NCBI GenBank assembly: GCA_963991145.1
Contig: CAXDOZ010000035.1
Location: 1 to 21,781 of the forward strand
From: CAXDOZ01 sp963991145
GTDB taxonomy: Bacteria; Bacteroidota; Bacteroidia; Chitinophagales; JABDMM01
DNA: 21,781 nucleotides
Direction: 5' to 3'
Shown here: one piece after another, positions 1 through 8,119 of the stretch
How the letters are laid out: each line of letters starts with the position of its first letter
Numbering within the stretch: position 1 is the first letter of the stretch
Translations under genes and position numbers: made by a program
The notes under the pieces: model-generated
What the model was told of the DNA's origin: nothing
What the model saw: the letters and a program-made list of their open reading frames with translations, nothing else
The model's database searches: none

Positions 1-572
1 TCATTTTCAGCCGCATCGAGATCACCTAAATAGAGATAGGTAATTGCCCTCTTCATGATCGAGATGGTATCATCCGGATTAATCAACAGAACAGAATCCA
101 GCTCCTGAAGCGCAAGCTCATACTCGCCAAAGTCCAACAAAGCCTTCACATGCTGATCACAGAGATTCTCTTCATAATCTGCGAAGCATAGCATTTTCTC
201 GTAGCTTTCGATTGCCTGTCGGTAATTGAATGACATTAACTGCAGCTGGGCCATACCTCCATTGTAACCCATCAGATCGGCTATATATGGATTGATCTCC
301 ACTGCTCGGTTAAAGTCTGATGTTGCTTCTGCATCACGACCAACAAGTGCATAGGCTCTAGCTCGTCTAATCAGGGCCTCCGCATTAATTGGGTCAAGCG
401 TAAGAACCTTGGTATAGATCAGAATTGCAGATTCCATATCAAAGCTTGACATCGCAAGGTTGCCCTGTGCCATTAGGGTTTGGACATCAATAGTAGAATT
501 AACTGTATTGGGTTGAGCCTGAGTAAACAGGAAGGAAAAGCCAAGAAGTGAAAGGAGCAGATATCTTCTCAT
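1..572 (-). CDS. Exported TPR-repeat protein (partial, C-terminus beyond left edge)
   Basis: I read this gene directly: an ATG at 570-572 opens a frame without stops through base 1, giving 190 codons. Residues 1-20 look like a signal peptide (MRRYLLLSLL, then a hydrophobic stretch ending TQAQ). The rest shows helical TPR pairs with the usual spacing, for example A-x-LDPINAEALIRRARAYAL near residues 60-78, then AVEINPY and DSVLLINPDD as repeat ends. It probably acts in the periplasm or at the outer membrane as a protein-binding scaffold; the partner is unknown. It starts one base after the bshB1 stop (TAG-T-ATG), so it is the next gene of that operon and probably translationally coupled. The domain content beyond the edge is not visible, so an additional C-terminal domain is possible. 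Confidence 0.85.
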   Translation of the reverse strand, partial: MRRYLLLSLLGFSFLFTQAQPNTVNSTIDVQTLMAQGNLAMSSFDMESAILIYTKVLTLDPINAEALIRRARAYALVGRDAEATSDFNRAVEINPYIADLMGYNGGMAQLQLMSFNYRQAIESYEKMLCFADYEENLCDQHVKALLDFGEYELALQELDSVLLINPDDTISIMKRAITYLYLGDLDAAEN

Positions 573-573
573 A

Positions 574-1290
574 CTATACAAGTTTTGTGATGTCTTCAAC
601 ACCCATGTATCGGTTAATCGTAAAGCCCTCAGCGTATTTTACTCCAAGCGGCTTTCCGTAGGTTATATAAGTTGATTCAAGGAAAGAAAAGAAATCCCTG
701 CCCGAGATAAAAGTATCGGGCTCATCGGATTCAGGATCAAAAAACTGGGTTTTATAAGCCTTTACAGCCTCCATTTTCTTTTCAAAAAAGTCGCTTATAT
801 CAACTACAAAATCAGGTTCAATATATCTAAACTGCGTGTAGTGATAAAGAGCTTTTGGTCTCCATGCCTCCTGAGATTTGTCATCAAGAGTCGTTTCAAT
901 TTTTGGCAGTCCTGAGAGGAAACAAGCGTCATAGGCAAGCTTCGCTCCTTTTGCATGATCGGGGTGACGATCAACAATAGCATTGGCGAGAACCACATCT
1001 GGTTTATACTTGCGCAACATCTTGATCAGCTCGATCTGATGTTCCTCATCATTTTGAAAAAAGCCATCTCTAAAACCAAGGTTTTCTCTGGCATGCAGAC
1101 CCATGATCGCTTTTGCATCTGCCGCTTCCTGATCTCTTGTTTCTGCAGTCCCTCTGGTACCTAATTCTCCTCTGGTGAGATCAATGATCCCAACTTTCTT
1201 TCCCTGGTGAATATGTTTTAGTAATGTCCCTCCACAACCTAATTCTACATCATCCGGGTGGGCTCCAATTGCAAGTATATCTAGCTTCAT
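574..1290 (-). CDS. bshB1: Bacillithiol biosynthesis deacetylase BshB1
   Basis: PIG-L/LmbE-type zinc deacetylase, 238 residues, the normal length for BshB1. It removes the acetyl group from N-acetylglucosaminyl-malate to give GlcN-malate, the second step of bacillithiol synthesis in the cytosol. The zinc site is visible: AHPDD at residues 10-14 near the N-terminus and the second histidine motif DRHPDH near residue 110. The start is the ATG at 1288-1290, preceded by AGGA four bases away, and gives the canonical MKLDILAIGAHPDD opening. It lies downstream of a terminator that closes the trxB-gpx unit, so it should have its own promoter, which I could not identify. The TPR gene follows after one base. 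The assignment to BshB1 rather than another LmbE paralogue rests on overall similarity to Bacteroidota BshB1 and its length. Confidence 0.9.
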   Translation of the reverse strand: MKLDILAIGAHPDDVELGCGGTLLKHIHQGKKVGIIDLTRGELGTRGTAETRDQEAADAKAIMGLHARENLGFRDGFFQNDEEHQIELIKMLRKYKPDVVLANAIVDRHPDHAKGAKLAYDACFLSGLPKIETTLDDKSQEAWRPKALYHYTQFRYIEPDFVVDISDFFEKKMEAVKAYKTQFFDPESDEPDTFISGRDFFSFLESTYITYGKPLGVKYAEGFTINRYMGVEDITKLV

Positions 1291-1305
1291 TCCTGGTAAT
1301 TATTA

Positions 1306-1320
1306 GCCGGCATAGCCGGC
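1306..1320. repeat. Short perfect palindrome GCCGGC-ATA-GCCGGC
   Basis: Two GCCGGC hexamers (each itself a palindrome) flank ATA, 15 to 30 bases upstream of the bshB1 start codon. It can form a 6-bp GC-only hairpin in the 5' leader of bshB1, or serve as an operator. GC-rich blocks stand out in this AT-rich window. No function can be assigned from one copy. Confidence 0.45.
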
Positions 1321-1342
1321 CGATGAGGATATTGATTGAAAA

Positions 1343-1371
1343 TAAAAAAGACCTACTGATAAATAGGCCTT
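1343..1371 (-). terminator. Rho-independent terminator after the peroxidase gene
   Basis: Read on the minus strand, AGGCCTA, an 8-base loop TTTATCAG and TAGGTCT form a 7-bp stem with one G-U pair, followed directly by six T. It starts about ten bases past the stop codon of the glutathione peroxidase gene and separates the trxB-gpx unit from bshB1. Confidence 0.8.
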
Positions 1372-1380
1372 CCTTGATTC

Positions 1381-1875
1381 TTATTCACTTAAGAGCTTAT
1401 CGATCTTCCTCTTTACTTTGGAAGAATCAGGCTTCGTGATCGACATGTAATAGTCCTGAACGTGCCCTTCTTTGTCTACAATGTACTTCTGGAAATTCCA
1501 TTTTGGAGAAATTCCTACGGCGCCATTTCTCTTCTTGTCTGAAAGGAACTTATAGATAGGGTTTGCATCTTTTCCTTTAACATCAGACTTCTCCATTACC
1601 GGGAATGAAACTCCGTAATTGACCTGACAGAACTCTTCTATCGCCTCGCCTTCAAGTGGCTCCTGACGTCCAAACTGATTTGAAGGAAAGGCAAGCACTT
1701 CAAGCCCTTTGTCTTTATACTCCTCGTAAAGATTTTCGAGATTGGCGTACTGAGGTGTGAATCCACATTTAGAAGCGGTATTCACGATCATTAGCACTTT
1801 GCCTTTATAGTCTGCGAAGTCAACCTCCTTTCCCTGGAGGTTCTTGAATTTGAATTGGTGTATTGATTCAGCCAT
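1381..1875 (-). CDS. Glutathione peroxidase family protein, Cys type, likely thioredoxin-dependent
   Basis: 164 residues, typical of bacterial GPx (BtuE/GpxA size). The peroxidatic site is NTASKCGFT with Cys37; the other members of the catalytic set are Gln67 in PSNQFG and Trp126-Asn127 in WNF. It has Cys, not selenocysteine. A second cysteine, Cys83 in EEFC, sits where the resolving cysteine lies in thioredoxin-dependent GPx enzymes. With thioredoxin reductase encoded 31 bases upstream on the same strand, the likely reaction is reduction of hydrogen or lipid peroxides with electrons from NADPH via TrxB and thioredoxin. No signal peptide is present, so it is cytosolic. The terminator just downstream closes the unit. 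Family membership is firm; the electron donor is inferred. Confidence 0.93.
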   Translation of the reverse strand: MAESIHQFKFKNLQGKEVDFADYKGKVLMIVNTASKCGFTPQYANLENLYEEYKDKGLEVLAFPSNQFGRQEPLEGEAIEEFCQVNYGVSFPVMEKSDVKGKDANPIYKFLSDKKRNGAVGISPKWNFQKYIVDKEGHVQDYYMSITKPDSSKVKRKIDKLLSE

Positions 1876-1906
1876 GCCAACAGAACATCAGCATTTTTGA
1901 AAAGTT

Positions 1907-2854
1907 CTAAACCACTCCTTTTGCAGATAGGTAGCGCTCTGATTCAAGAGCAGCCATACATCCGGTACCAGCGGCAGTTACTGCCTGGCGGTAGATCTTA
2001 TCCTGCAAGTCTCCTGCAGCAAAAACCCCTTCTACATTGGTGGCAGTTGAATCGTTTTCAGTGATCACATAGCCTTCCTCATCGATATCAAGATAGTCTT
2101 TGAAAAGGTCTGACATTGGCTTGTGGCCAATTGCCACAAAGAAACCCGTAACGGGGATCTCAGTCTTCTCTCCTGTCTTATTATTGAAAACTCTAACTGC
2201 TTCAACAACAGTATCCCCAAGAACTTCATCAGTCTCTGTATTCCAATAGATCTCGATATTCTCAGCTGCGAAAACGCGATCCTGCATGATCTTAGATGCA
2301 CGCATTTCATCTCTACGGATGAACATGTGCACCTTGGAACAAAGCTTTGAAAGGTAAAGCGCTTCTTCAGCAGCTGTGTCTCCAGCACCTACAATTGCAA
2401 CTTCCTGGTTCTTGTAGAAGAATCCGTCACAAACAGCACATGCTGAAACTCCGTGTCCGTTAAGTCTTTGCTCTGACTCCAGACCCAGCCATTTGGCAAC
2501 CGCTCCAGTGCTTAGAATAACTGATTCTGCTTCAATTACGGCTTTGCCTTCATCCACTTCAACTTTATAAGGAGGCTTTCCTGAAAAGTCAACTTTGGTT
2601 ACCATTCCGTATCTGATATCAGCGCCCATGCGCTCTGCCTGCTTTTTGAAATCCTCCATCATTTGAGGTCCCATAACGCCATCGGCGTAGCCAGGGTAAT
2701 TTTCTACATCAGTAGTGATCATCAATTGACCACCTGGTTCAAGTCCTTGATAAAGGACCGGTTTTAAGTTTGCTCTAGAAGCATAAATAGCTGCTGTATA
2801 TCCCGCTGGTCCAGATCCTACGATCAGACAATTCACTTTTTCCATCTCAGGCAT
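1907..2854 (-). CDS. trxB: Thioredoxin-disulfide reductase
   Basis: 315 residues, the normal length for low-molecular-weight TrxB. The order is: FAD-binding GSGPAGYTAA at 14-23, the redox-active CAVC at 139-142, the NADPH-binding GAGDTAAEEA at 156-165 followed by IRRDEMRAS at 179-187, and the second FAD motif FAAGD at 278-282. It transfers electrons from NADPH to thioredoxin in the cytosol. Two starts are possible, at 2854 and three codons later (MEKVNCL); either leaves the Rossmann fold intact. It precedes the peroxidase gene and probably shares its transcript, so together they form a peroxide-reducing pair. Confidence 0.96.
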   Translation of the reverse strand: MPEMEKVNCLIVGSGPAGYTAAIYASRANLKPVLYQGLEPGGQLMITTDVENYPGYADGVMGPQMMEDFKKQAERMGADIRYGMVTKVDFSGKPPYKVEVDEGKAVIEAESVILSTGAVAKWLGLESEQRLNGHGVSACAVCDGFFYKNQEVAIVGAGDTAAEEALYLSKLCSKVHMFIRRDEMRASKIMQDRVFAAENIEIYWNTETDEVLGDTVVEAVRVFNNKTGEKTEIPVTGFFVAIGHKPMSDLFKDYLDIDEEGYVITENDSTATNVEGVFAAGDLQDKIYRQAVTAAGTGCMAALESERYLSAKGVV

Positions 2855-2983
2855 TCAAATTTTTGTTAACCAAATCACTGGCGTCAAAAGAAAGTTCAAA
2901 TATCCGAATTTGAGACAGTCTGTGAAGGCCCATTTATCGCTATATGTGCATAAATACTGCAAGCGACAATATGCTAGAAAAAG

Positions 2984-3952
2984 CTAGAAGGGAATTGAGA
3001 TGGAATCCCAGGTTACAGAGTAACCTGCCCATACACCTAAACCATCGGTAATATTGGATTGTACGATGGACGGAGTGCTAAAAGGCGAGTCTCCATTATC
3101 ATTCTCAAGAGAGTTATAAAAGGTATAAACCGGACGGCTGATATTCGTCCATTTTAGAAGTACATTATCTCCCTTCCAGAAGTAACCGTAGGTCTCGAAG
3201 TTGAAATCCTCATCTGGTCTTGCTCCTCTCTGAAGAGGCAGTGTTACCGTAGTTCCTACGAAGAGTTTATCGTCGAATACCGTTCCTCCTCCAGGTAGAT
3301 AATAAGGCTCTTCATTTCGCTTGTTCCAGTAGCGAACATAGTTTCCAAATGTATCTGGTACAGAAAAGGTCACATCAACCTGAACTAGTGAATCTCTGAG
3401 GTCTTCATCTGGATGATCTGAGATGCTCAAGCCAACAATTGGAATCCTGATTGGAATCACTGTTTTTGCAGAGATTCTGAATGAGTCTGGAGTTGTAGCC
3501 TCCATCCAATAGGTCTTTCCTTCTTCTCCTCTAAAACTGCTTCCACCGGAGTTAAAATCAGGTACACTGTAGAATGGCAAGAATTCGGTGGCATTATCAT
3601 TTGTATCATTCTCTGAGATCATCAAGATCTCCTCGTAGATATAAGTCCTCATCGGCCCGGAGGGCAGAAAAGCAGGAATGTACAGAGTCAAAAACGTGGT
3701 ATCAGTCTCTGAAAAAACTTTTATCTGAGCATTTGTGACAAGAATTTCCTGCAAAGCGTCCTGTGAAATAGTATCGTAAAAGGATGAGTTCTTCGTGAGA
3801 ATAATTATTGGCGGGCGGTTGGTTTCAATCCTTCCCTCAACCACCAGCATTTCAGGTGCACTTGGAAGTGACAATGAGATATTCTTCTCACAAGAAGTAC
3901 CAAAGTAGATCGCTGCTGCAGCAAAAAGCCATATGATGATGTGATCTCTCAT
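2984..3952 (-). CDS. DUF4249 domain lipoprotein, partner of the TonB-dependent receptor
   Basis: 322 residues. The N-terminus has a hydrophobic stretch (IIIWLFAAAAIYFG) ending at Cys21 (GTSC), a loose lipobox, followed by CEKNISLSLP, the opening typical of DUF4249 proteins. The rest is predicted beta-rich, with no catalytic motif I can name. The family is almost confined to Bacteroidota and is usually encoded directly after a TonB-dependent receptor, by analogy with SusD-like surface lipoproteins after SusC. Here the ATG overlaps the receptor stop codon by one base (TAATG), so the two are translationally coupled. It is probably anchored in the outer membrane and may help the receptor bind its ligand, but the substrate is unknown and no biochemical role is established for the family as far as I know. 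Confidence 0.85.
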   Translation of the reverse strand: MRDHIIIWLFAAAAIYFGTSCEKNISLSLPSAPEMLVVEGRIETNRPPIIILTKNSSFYDTISQDALQEILVTNAQIKVFSETDTTFLTLYIPAFLPSGPMRTYIYEEILMISENDTNDNATEFLPFYSVPDFNSGGSSFRGEEGKTYWMEATTPDSFRISAKTVIPIRIPIVGLSISDHPDEDLRDSLVQVDVTFSVPDTFGNYVRYWNKRNEEPYYLPGGGTVFDDKLFVGTTVTLPLQRGARPDEDFNFETYGYFWKGDNVLLKWTNISRPVYTFYNSLENDNGDSPFSTPSIVQSNITDGLGVWAGYSVTWDSISIPF

Positions 3953-6306
3953 TAGAATCTAAAGTTCCAGGTGAATGAAGGAATAATACCGAAAAGAGAA
4001 ACCTGCTTCGCCTGAACTGCAAGGTCTCCTGAATTAACATCACCCTCTATATCATTATAGATAAAGAATGGGTTCTTTCGGTTGTAGATGTTATAGATAG
4101 AAACTGTGATATCACTGTATCTCTTCTCATTATTCTTTAAGATCAAACTTGCGGAGAAGTCTAGTCGATGGTAAGGAACAAGTCTGTAAGAGTTTCTATC
4201 TCCGTATTGGTTAACCACCTCTCCTTCAATAAAGTAGCGACCAATTGCTGGAGTAGTAGTTTGACCTGTCCCATAAACGAAAATGGAACTTATGCGCCAT
4301 TTCGGGCTGATATCGTATATCACAACAGCTGAGAGGTCATGACGTCGATCGTACTTGGCCCAGAATGATTCTCCACCATTGATGTCTGGGAAGGTTCTGT
4401 CGGTCCAGGAAAGAGTGTATCCAATCCAACCTGTCCATGATCCCGCATTCTTTCTTACAAAGAATTCAACTCCGTAACTCTCCCCATTTCCAAAAACAAA
4501 ACTGTCTTCAATGTCTTCATTCAACTCAGCATTACAGCCCTCACAGAATTCGATCTGATTACGCATCTTCTTATAATAACCCTCTACTGAAGCTTCGATC
4601 ATGTTATTTGCGAAGTTTCTATAGTAACCAAGTGAGAACTGATAGCCTCTTTGCGGCTCCACAACTGCCGTACTTGGAACCCAAAGATCAGTTGGCAAAG
4701 TAGTGGTGGCACTTGTTGCCAGGTGCACGTATTGAGTGTTATAGGTAAAGCCAAACTTCAGTGAAGAGAACTCATCTACCATGAATCGCGCATTGATTCT
4801 GGGTTCAATGCTCCAGTAATCAGCAATCTTTTCATGACGCTTGTAGGTTAAAGTATCTGTAGCCTGACCGGTCTCCGGATCGAACAGGATCTTTTGACCT
4901 GGACCAACATTAGCGAAGTAGCTTAAACGAAGGCCTGCATTTACGCTTAATCGCTCATAGATCTCCCATTCATCCTGGACATAGATTCCAACTTCATGAG
5001 CCAGTTTATTGGTCAGGTCGGTTGAAAATTCTACGTCTCCCTGATTTCCATCTGCGATGTACGGAGTGAAGGTGTGATGTGTGTACTGGGCACCGATCTT
5101 AACCTTATGATCAGGATGCGGGAAGTAATCAAAGTCCACTTTACCAGACCAGTCGCGGATTCCAGAGCTTAATCTGAACTCCACATCAGAGAAGATGGAT
5201 GTAATATCGAACTGGTAGTCGTTGTAGATCGCTGTCGCGTTCATGAACAGCTTGTCGCTGAAAAGGTGATTCCATCTAAGAGTTGCAGTTGAATTACCCC
5301 ATGGGAAATCAAAGCTGAAGTTGTCGGAAGGACTTCTGAATCTAAAAACATCACGACCGAAATAACCACTTAGATAGATACGATCCTTATCACTGAACTT
5401 GTAATTGATCTTTGCATTGATGTCGTAGAAGTAATAGGTGTTTCCAGCCAATTCGCCATCGTTTCTATTATTGAGGACAGGTCTGGCTAACAGATCCGCA
5501 TATGTTCTACGAGCAGAAACCAGGATGGAAGCTCTATCCTTCTTCAAAGGACCTTGCAATGTCAATCTACTTGAGATCAGGCCAATTCCACCTTCTGCCT
5601 GCCACTTCTTCATATTTCCCTCTTTCATTGAGAGGTCTACGACCGATGAAAGACGTCCACCGTATTCTGCCGGCATTCCCCCTTTAATAACAGTAGTATT
5701 CTTGATCGCATCTGAGTTGAAGACTGAGAAGAAACCAAAAAGGTGACCAGTGTTATAGACTACGGCATTATCCAGGAGGATCAGGTTTTGGTCAGGACCA
5801 CCGCCTCGAACATAAAAACCTGCATTCCCCTCTCCCGCTGATTGAATACCGGGAAGAAGCTGGATTGTTTTAAGAATGTCAACCTCCCCAAAAAGAGCTG
5901 GTAAAGCTTTTATCGTTTCGGTGGATAGTTCGACCTTTCCAACATCAGTACTGCTGACGTTTTTGTCTTTTGCCTCAGCTGAGATTTCGACCTGCTCTGT
6001 TTGAATAGCTGACTTGTTAAGATCGATATTGAGACGAATATCTTCTGTTAGTGTGATTTCAGAGAAGTAATTCGTGTAACCCAGATAGCTTACGATCAAG
6101 GTGTACTTTCCGGTATCGAGAGTAAGAGAATAGAATCCATAGATATTGGTAGTAGTACCTTTCATCAACTCATCGATGAATACATTTGCACCAATCACAT
6201 CTTCTCCATTTGCGGCATCTTTCACATAGCCCGAAATCGTGGCTTTCTGGGAGAAAGACAGCGTGTAGAGGCTTGTTAGCAGCAGTGTATATATGATTCT
6301 CTTCAT
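3952..6306 (-). CDS. TonB-dependent outer membrane receptor with carboxypeptidase-regulatory-like N-terminal domain
   Basis: 784 residues from the start chosen here. The open frame extends 16 codons further up to 6354, but the ATG at 6304-6306 gives a proper signal peptide (MKRIIYTLLLTSLYTLSFSQ), so I prefer it. Domains: a CarboxypepD_reg-like beta domain at about 21-105 (ISGYVKDAANGEDVIGANV), a plug at about 115-230 with FYVRGGGPDQNLILLDN and AEYGGRLSSVVDL, then a 22-strand-type barrel to the end, closing with WNFRF, the aromatic C-terminus that outer membrane proteins use for insertion. It imports a ligand across the outer membrane with TonB-ExbBD energy. Ligand choice cannot be read; the DUF4249 partner suggests a group of receptors other than SusC. 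A 100-base gap separates it from the S8 protease gene upstream, so it may have its own promoter. Confidence 0.92.
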   Translation of the reverse strand: MKRIIYTLLLTSLYTLSFSQKATISGYVKDAANGEDVIGANVFIDELMKGTTTNIYGFYSLTLDTGKYTLIVSYLGYTNYFSEITLTEDIRLNIDLNKSAIQTEQVEISAEAKDKNVSSTDVGKVELSTETIKALPALFGEVDILKTIQLLPGIQSAGEGNAGFYVRGGGPDQNLILLDNAVVYNTGHLFGFFSVFNSDAIKNTTVIKGGMPAEYGGRLSSVVDLSMKEGNMKKWQAEGGIGLISSRLTLQGPLKKDRASILVSARRTYADLLARPVLNNRNDGELAGNTYYFYDINAKINYKFSDKDRIYLSGYFGRDVFRFRSPSDNFSFDFPWGNSTATLRWNHLFSDKLFMNATAIYNDYQFDITSIFSDVEFRLSSGIRDWSGKVDFDYFPHPDHKVKIGAQYTHHTFTPYIADGNQGDVEFSTDLTNKLAHEVGIYVQDEWEIYERLSVNAGLRLSYFANVGPGQKILFDPETGQATDTLTYKRHEKIADYWSIEPRINARFMVDEFSSLKFGFTYNTQYVHLATSATTTLPTDLWVPSTAVVEPQRGYQFSLGYYRNFANNMIEASVEGYYKKMRNQIEFCEGCNAELNEDIEDSFVFGNGESYGVEFFVRKNAGSWTGWIGYTLSWTDRTFPDINGGESFWAKYDRRHDLSAVVIYDISPKWRISSIFVYGTGQTTTPAIGRYFIEGEVVNQYGDRNSYRLVPYHRLDFSASLILKNNEKRYSDITVSIYNIYNRKNPFFIYNDIEGDVNSGDLAVQAKQVSLFGIIPSFTWNFRF

Positions 6307-6427
6307 TGATTCAGATCCGCTCTTCAAATTATCCGGCATAGTTACTACAGTCATCCTATATCAGAATCAAATAATGGATGATCCTTATAGATATCTCGTT
6401 GAATGGTACTTAATGCAGGTTGAATTG

Positions 6428-6451
6428 AATTCTTGCCTTTCAACAAGAATT
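6428..6451 (-). terminator. Inverted repeat just after the S8 protease gene, possible transcript end
   Basis: AATTCTTG and CAAGAATT form a perfect 8-bp stem around an 8-base loop, six bases past the protease stop codon. No U-tract follows on the minus strand, so it is not a standard intrinsic terminator; it could protect an mRNA 3' end or be an operator for the receptor gene. Confidence 0.35.
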
Positions 6452-6456
6452 ATGCC

Positions 6457-8118
6457 TTAGAGTTTAAAGAATCTGACAGCTTCCTTAAAGTTTTGGTTGT
6501 GTAGAGTTGCCACATATCCTCCCCGAGCAAGCTTTTGAGTATAGGGAATGTCAAACTCGAGATAATTGCCATCTCTTTGCTCGACTTCCACTCGATAGAT
6601 AAGATTGCCAAATGCATCTGAGATGCTCAAGAAATATGTGCCTGCCGGCACGATGCCGAAATAGATCTTAGCTTGGTCCTCAACCGGGTTGGGATAGACA
6701 ATTGCTTCATTTGATGAGCCGTGGTAGACAAAAGTATCTGCATTACTTCCTCTCAGCAAGGCAGTATACACATTGGGAATACCGTGACCATAGATGGTAT
6801 CTGGATTTGAATAGCGGTCTCCACTTTGAACCAGCATCTCAATGATCTCTGCACTTGAGCGATCGGGATAAGCGCTCCATAAGCTCAATGCAGCTCCGGC
6901 AAGAATTGGCGCAGCAAAAGAGGTTCCGCTGGTCCTTACATAGTTTCCATTCTGGTTAGCTACGATCACATCAGATCCCATTGCACACAGATCGGGTTTC
7001 AACCTACCATCGGCTGTAGGCCCTCTTGAGGTAAAACTGGTTGCGATCTCGTCATCATGAACGGCACCTGCGATCATGGCTCCTTTGGCATCTGCGGGTG
7101 CTGTGATATGAAACCATGAACTTCTTCCCTCGTTTCCAGCACTACTTACAACCAGCATTCCTTTTGAAGCAGCAATTCCATTTGCCACACTAATTCTGGT
7201 AGTCTCCCCGTCGAGGTCCTCATAAGTGAAGTTGAATTGTGGATCGTCGAAGGTATTGTAGCCAAGTGAGGTGTTTAATGCATCAACCCCAAGACTGTCT
7301 GCATATTCTGCAGCTCGAGTCCAGTGGTCTTCCTCAAGTGGGCTTTCACTTTGATTGTCCTCTGTATTGAAAAGGTAAAAGGATGCCTTTGGGGCTGCGC
7401 CGATCATAAAACCGGGATCATTGGCAGCAATCGTGGAGAGAACAGTTGTTCCGTGAGTGGCATCATTGAAGACATTGGAATCCCCATCTACAAAATCGAA
7501 ATATCCCAATAGCTGACCATTGCTGATCATTGAGTCAAAGGCGGCTCCATCCTGAATCCCACGATAGCCGTTGTCGAGGATTGCTATCACCTTACCCTCT
7601 CCTCTGAAGCCGAGATTATGCAGGAGATCAAGTTGTAGCATTTCGATCTGACGGAATCCCATCCCATAATTTGGAGTATAGATCGGGTCAATGGGAGCGG
7701 TTGAAGCTTCTTCCAGAGCAAATTTGTTCTGCATTTTGGAGGAGCTACCAATTCGAACAAGCTTGATCTCTTTTACAAATGGAAGGTTCTCGACATCTCT
7801 GAATGCGAGCGTATCAACCGGAGCAACTTTTACAGTAATTCCATTGAACCACTTGGTGCGATGAACGAGTACAGAGTTATGTGCAAGTACACTATCCACG
7901 TACCATTCATTTACCGGAAGATCTAAACTATCCAGAGTTATACCCTGATACGCTCGTCTATCAAGGCTCTTTTGAGTGAGAAACTCAAGCGGCCTTTCCA
8001 GGCTAAAGTTTGAATTGTTCTTATCTGTAAAATCCACCCTGTAGAAGAAGGCATTGGGCTGCGCTTGCAGATAAAGGCTGAATCCAAGAAAGAAAATAGT
8101 GAAGAGCAGTTTCTGCAT
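6457..8118 (-). CDS. S8 (subtilisin-like) serine protease with type IX secretion C-terminal sorting domain
   Basis: 553 residues. Residues 1-20 are a signal peptide (ending LYLQAQ). The S8 catalytic triad is complete: Asp182 in AILDNGY, His222 in ATHGTTV and Ser400 in TSGTSFAAP, with Asn329 of SAGNEG as the oxyanion residue. The 120 residues between signal peptide and the catalytic domain may act as a propeptide. The last 80 residues start with IVYPNPVED (about 473-481) and are beta-rich, ending in VRFFKL: the type A sorting domain recognised by the type IX secretion system (Por). The enzyme is therefore exported to the surface or medium and the tail cleaved off. Its ATG lies one base after the stop of the upstream lipoprotein gene. 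Substrate unknown. Confidence 0.93.
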   Translation of the reverse strand: MQKLLFTIFFLGFSLYLQAQPNAFFYRVDFTDKNNSNFSLERPLEFLTQKSLDRRAYQGITLDSLDLPVNEWYVDSVLAHNSVLVHRTKWFNGITVKVAPVDTLAFRDVENLPFVKEIKLVRIGSSSKMQNKFALEEASTAPIDPIYTPNYGMGFRQIEMLQLDLLHNLGFRGEGKVIAILDNGYRGIQDGAAFDSMISNGQLLGYFDFVDGDSNVFNDATHGTTVLSTIAANDPGFMIGAAPKASFYLFNTEDNQSESPLEEDHWTRAAEYADSLGVDALNTSLGYNTFDDPQFNFTYEDLDGETTRISVANGIAASKGMLVVSSAGNEGRSSWFHITAPADAKGAMIAGAVHDDEIATSFTSRGPTADGRLKPDLCAMGSDVIVANQNGNYVRTSGTSFAAPILAGAALSLWSAYPDRSSAEIIEMLVQSGDRYSNPDTIYGHGIPNVYTALLRGSNADTFVYHGSSNEAIVYPNPVEDQAKIYFGIVPAGTYFLSISDAFGNLIYRVEVEQRDGNYLEFDIPYTQKLARGGYVATLHNQNFKEAVRFFKL

Positions 8119-8119
8119 C

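Noticed and set aside
2897..2904. Possible -7 element GATATTTG upstream of trxB
   Set aside because: One mismatch to TAnnTTTG and only TTC at the -33 place; too weak to list as a site.
6307..6354. Upstream extension of the TonB receptor
   Set aside because: It would put 16 polar residues ahead of a clean signal peptide.
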